A program made the translations under genes and the position numbers. Below the pieces are notes generated by a model. That model had not been told where the DNA came from, made no database searches, and was given only the letters and a program-made list of their open reading frames with translations. A DNA stretch of 37,023 nt from Methanobacteriota archaeon (lineage in GTDB: Archaea > Thermoplasmatota > Poseidoniia > Poseidoniales > Thalassarchaeaceae), in the NCBI GenBank assembly GCA_014240285.1, contig JAAZXI010000009.1, positions 1-37,023 on the forward strand, in the 5' to 3' direction. Below are positions 34,898-37,023 of the stretch, piece by piece (position 1 is the stretch's first letter; each line of letters starts with the position of its first letter).

Positions 34898-35845
34898 TTA
34901 CTCCCACTCAATTGTTCCGGGTGGTTTGTGAGTGATATCGTAGACTACCCGGTTCACATCCCCCTTGAGTGAATTGGTAATCTCTGTACTTATTTCAGCC
35001 AATACATCGTGTGGAATTTCAGAGTACTTGGCACTCATGCCGTCTAGACTCGTCACTGCCCTCACCACTACTGTCTCACCGTGCACGCGTGCATCGCCAT
35101 GCACGCCAACACTTCTGACAGGGAGTAGGGCTGCGAAATACTGCCAGGGTAGCTCACATCTTCCCTCTGACGCCGCAGCCTGCAGACGAGTCTCGACAAT
35201 GTAGCAGGCCTCGCGGCAAGCCGCTACCCTATCTGGTGTGATATCACCGAGTACCCGGACTGCGAGGCCCGGACCGGGAAACGGCTGACGCTCGCTCGAT
35301 GGGATTCCGAGGTCGCGGGCGATGGCGCGAATCTCGTCCTTGTAGAACTCGCGCAGTGGCTCGACTATGATCAGGTCGACATCCTCAGGGAGTCCGCCGA
35401 CATTGTGATGCGACTTGATGACGTCGCGATTACCACCACCCGACTCTATCCAGTCGGGTGCAATGGTACCCTGAACTAGGAACTTAGCTCCGCACCCTCC
35501 CTGTTCGCCCTCAAAGACTCGGATGAACTGTTCACCGATGACTTTGCGCTTCTCTTCTGGGTCGGTGACTCCGGAGAGATGGTTCAAGAAGCGCTCAGAT
35601 GCGTCTACCACCTTGAGCTCGATACCTAGGTCAGAGCACATCTGAGTGACCTCTTCCGACTCATTCTTGCGCATCAGCCCGGTGTCGACGTAGACACAGT
35701 GCAGGAGACTCCCGACGGCACGATGAGCTAGTACTGCGGCCACCGTGCTGTCTATGCCTCCAGAGCAGGCGATGATTGCGGTGTCGTCGATCTGAGACTG
35801 TAGGGCCTCGATTGCCTCGTCGACGAGCATCTGGGTCTGCATCAA
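34898..35845 (-). CDS. guaAB: GMP synthase, PP-ATPase (synthetase) subunit
   Basis: 315 aa; IACSGGIDSTVAAVLAHRAVG, GGLPEDVDLIIVEPLREFYKDEIRAIARDLGIP, RQPFPGPGLAVRVLG; ends KPPGTIEWE. Confidence 0.95.
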   Translation of the reverse strand: MMQTQMLVDEAIEALQSQIDDTAIIACSGGIDSTVAAVLAHRAVGSLLHCVYVDTGLMRKNESEEVTQMCSDLGIELKVVDASERFLNHLSGVTDPEEKRKVIGEQFIRVFEGEQGGCGAKFLVQGTIAPDWIESGGGNRDVIKSHHNVGGLPEDVDLIIVEPLREFYKDEIRAIARDLGIPSSERQPFPGPGLAVRVLGDITPDRVAACREACYIVETRLQAAASEGRCELPWQYFAALLPVRSVGVHGDARVHGETVVVRAVTSLDGMSAKYSEIPHDVLAEISTEITNSLKGDVNRVVYDITHKPPGTIEWE

Positions 35846-35849
35846 GCGC

Positions 35850-36323
35850 TCACTCCCTCAGTGACTCGTCGTCGGCGATGACTCTTGCAGTGCGTGACTT
35901 TCTCCACTCGGCGAATCTTGAGGCGAGTTCGGTATCACTCATGGCGAGCATCTGGATGGCTAGCACGGCGGCGTTGTCACCGCGGTCGACGCCTACGGTT
36001 GCCACCGGCATCCCAGGAGGCATCTGGACTATCGAAAGTAGGCTGTCCAGCGGCACCTTGCCCCCAACAGGGACGCCGATTACAGGCAGGGTAGTCATAG
36101 CAGCAACCACGCCTGGAAGGGCCGCTGCCATCCCGGCCATCCCGATGAAAATATGGCATCCGTCATCGATGGCCGAGGCTACTACGTCCTCGAGGTATTT
36201 GGGAGCCCTATGAGCTGAAGCGACCCTGACCTCGTGAGAGATGTCGAACTCTGAGAGCACGGCTGTGCACTTGTCGGCGACCGGTAGGTCGGTCTTGGAC
36301 CCAAGCAGTATGCAGACGTCCAT
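35850..36323 (-). CDS. purE: N5-carboxyaminoimidazole ribonucleotide mutase / AIR carboxylase (track start 36389; MDVCILLGS at 36323 preferred)
   Basis: GSKTDLPVADKC, VASAHRAPKY, GMAGMAAALPGVVAAMTTLPVIGVPV, LDSLLSIVQMPPGMPVATVGV. Confidence 0.95.
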   Translation of the reverse strand: MDVCILLGSKTDLPVADKCTAVLSEFDISHEVRVASAHRAPKYLEDVVASAIDDGCHIFIGMAGMAAALPGVVAAMTTLPVIGVPVGGKVPLDSLLSIVQMPPGMPVATVGVDRGDNAAVLAIQMLAMSDTELASRFAEWRKSRTARVIADDESLRE

Positions 36324-36378
36324 GCACTGCCGGGACGTGGTCGGTTCAAATGCCTGCCGTCGGAGCGGTGTCGTTGCT

Positions 36379-36957
36379 CTATGAATCACTGACGAGCAAC
36401 CTCTCGGGCCACTCCAGCCCGAGATCTGTTACCGGCGGTTGCGACAGCAGACCGACGGTCAGAGCCTCTCCTACTGGACCGTCGGCGAAAGGGTCGTGGA
36501 CGAAGCCGGCTCCATCGACCAGAGCGAGGGCTAGGAAACGGTCGCTGCCACGACTGGCTCCTGCGATAACCAAGTTCCCATAGTCGCAGCCTAGTCTAGC
36601 GATTGGCCCGGTGGTCCATCTCTCTGAGATTACCTGCCACTCAGGAGATAACTGATGTGATGATTTCCAGGCTGACTGATCTATCGGAAGAAGCCATCTC
36701 GATGCAGGTATCTGCAGTACTCCCTCGATTCGGCGATATGTGCGGAACCACGAGACCCAGAACAGAGCGTAAGAGGCCCAACCGAGAATTGGGCTTACCA
36801 GCATATGGAGGGCGAAGATTGCTGAGGCCATAGCAAAGGTCGTCCAATCGAAGGGCAGGGACAGGAACGTGCCCTCGGACATCGACTGAGCAGAACGGGC
36901 CAGATAGAGCGGCGCCAGCACCAGTACCCATGTCAGAGTGAAGAATAGCGCTACCAC
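36379..36957 (-). CDS. Membrane protein of unknown function (GTG start)
   Basis: 192 aa; two N-terminal hydrophobic segments (VALFFTLTWVLVLAPLYLA, TTFAMASAIFALHMLVSPILGWASYALFWV) and a soluble C-terminal domain. Confidence 0.65.
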   Translation of the reverse strand: MVALFFTLTWVLVLAPLYLARSAQSMSEGTFLSLPFDWTTFAMASAIFALHMLVSPILGWASYALFWVSWFRTYRRIEGVLQIPASRWLLPIDQSAWKSSHQLSPEWQVISERWTTGPIARLGCDYGNLVIAGASRGSDRFLALALVDGAGFVHDPFADGPVGEALTVGLLSQPPVTDLGLEWPERLLVSDS

Positions 36958-37023
36958 AATCTGGTCATCGGCAGGGATGTGGCCAAGAGGTTGCTAGACT
37001 ACGGGGTCATGGCCCCGACGCTG

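Noticed and set aside
36966-37023. Plus-strand reading 'VIGRDVAKRLLDYGVMAPTL' resembles the C-terminal part of glycine dehydrogenase GcvP
   Set aside because: An in-frame TAG lies just upstream (in the 36379-36957 gene region) and the window ends, so there is no supportable ORF. It could be a chance match, a gene remnant, or the start of a gene at ATG 37012; flanking sequence is needed.
1-37023. CRISPR arrays, transposases, integrases, toxin-antitoxin or restriction systems
   Set aside because: No regularly spaced direct repeats and no recognisable protein signatures found on either strand.

Overview
The window looks like chromosomal DNA from a marine archaeon. Marine Group II / Poseidoniales is my inference from archaeal CarS, AglB and a split GMP synthase, a PGF-CTERM-like tail, and many very large secreted proteins. 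I see no CRISPR array, transposase or integrase. Housekeeping genes (purD, carS-like, deoA-like, glyA, guaA PP-ATPase subunit, purE, two tRNAs) alternate with a set of large cell-surface genes. (1) A minus-strand ORF at 1..7847 runs off the window and is missing from the supplied ORF track. It encodes an STT3/AglB oligosaccharyltransferase (WWDYG motif) followed by a >1,200-residue beta-sandwich extension. (2) 17574..20246 encodes an 893-residue-class protein with CD36/LIMP-2-like topology and sequence, plus a calcium-loop-like insert. (3) 20324..24907 encodes a 1527-aa exoprotein combining lamin-tail domain, PhoX-like phosphatase, second lamin-tail domain, two-HKD phospholipase D, TSP3-like repeats and a TM helix. 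It is translationally coupled to a pyrimidine nucleoside phosphorylase and a membrane acyltransferase-like gene. (4) A lipoprotein has five putative Ig-like repeats, a TCAF-like GATase-fold region and an M60-like HELGH metallopeptidase. (5) A TSP3-like Asp-rich repeat protein ends in a PGF-CTERM-like tail. Also present are an OB-fold repeat protein next to a TctA/DUF112 membrane protein, and several perfect inverted repeats, including a 17-bp-arm palindrome inside the aglB coding sequence. All family calls come from motif reading by eye; no database search was run.
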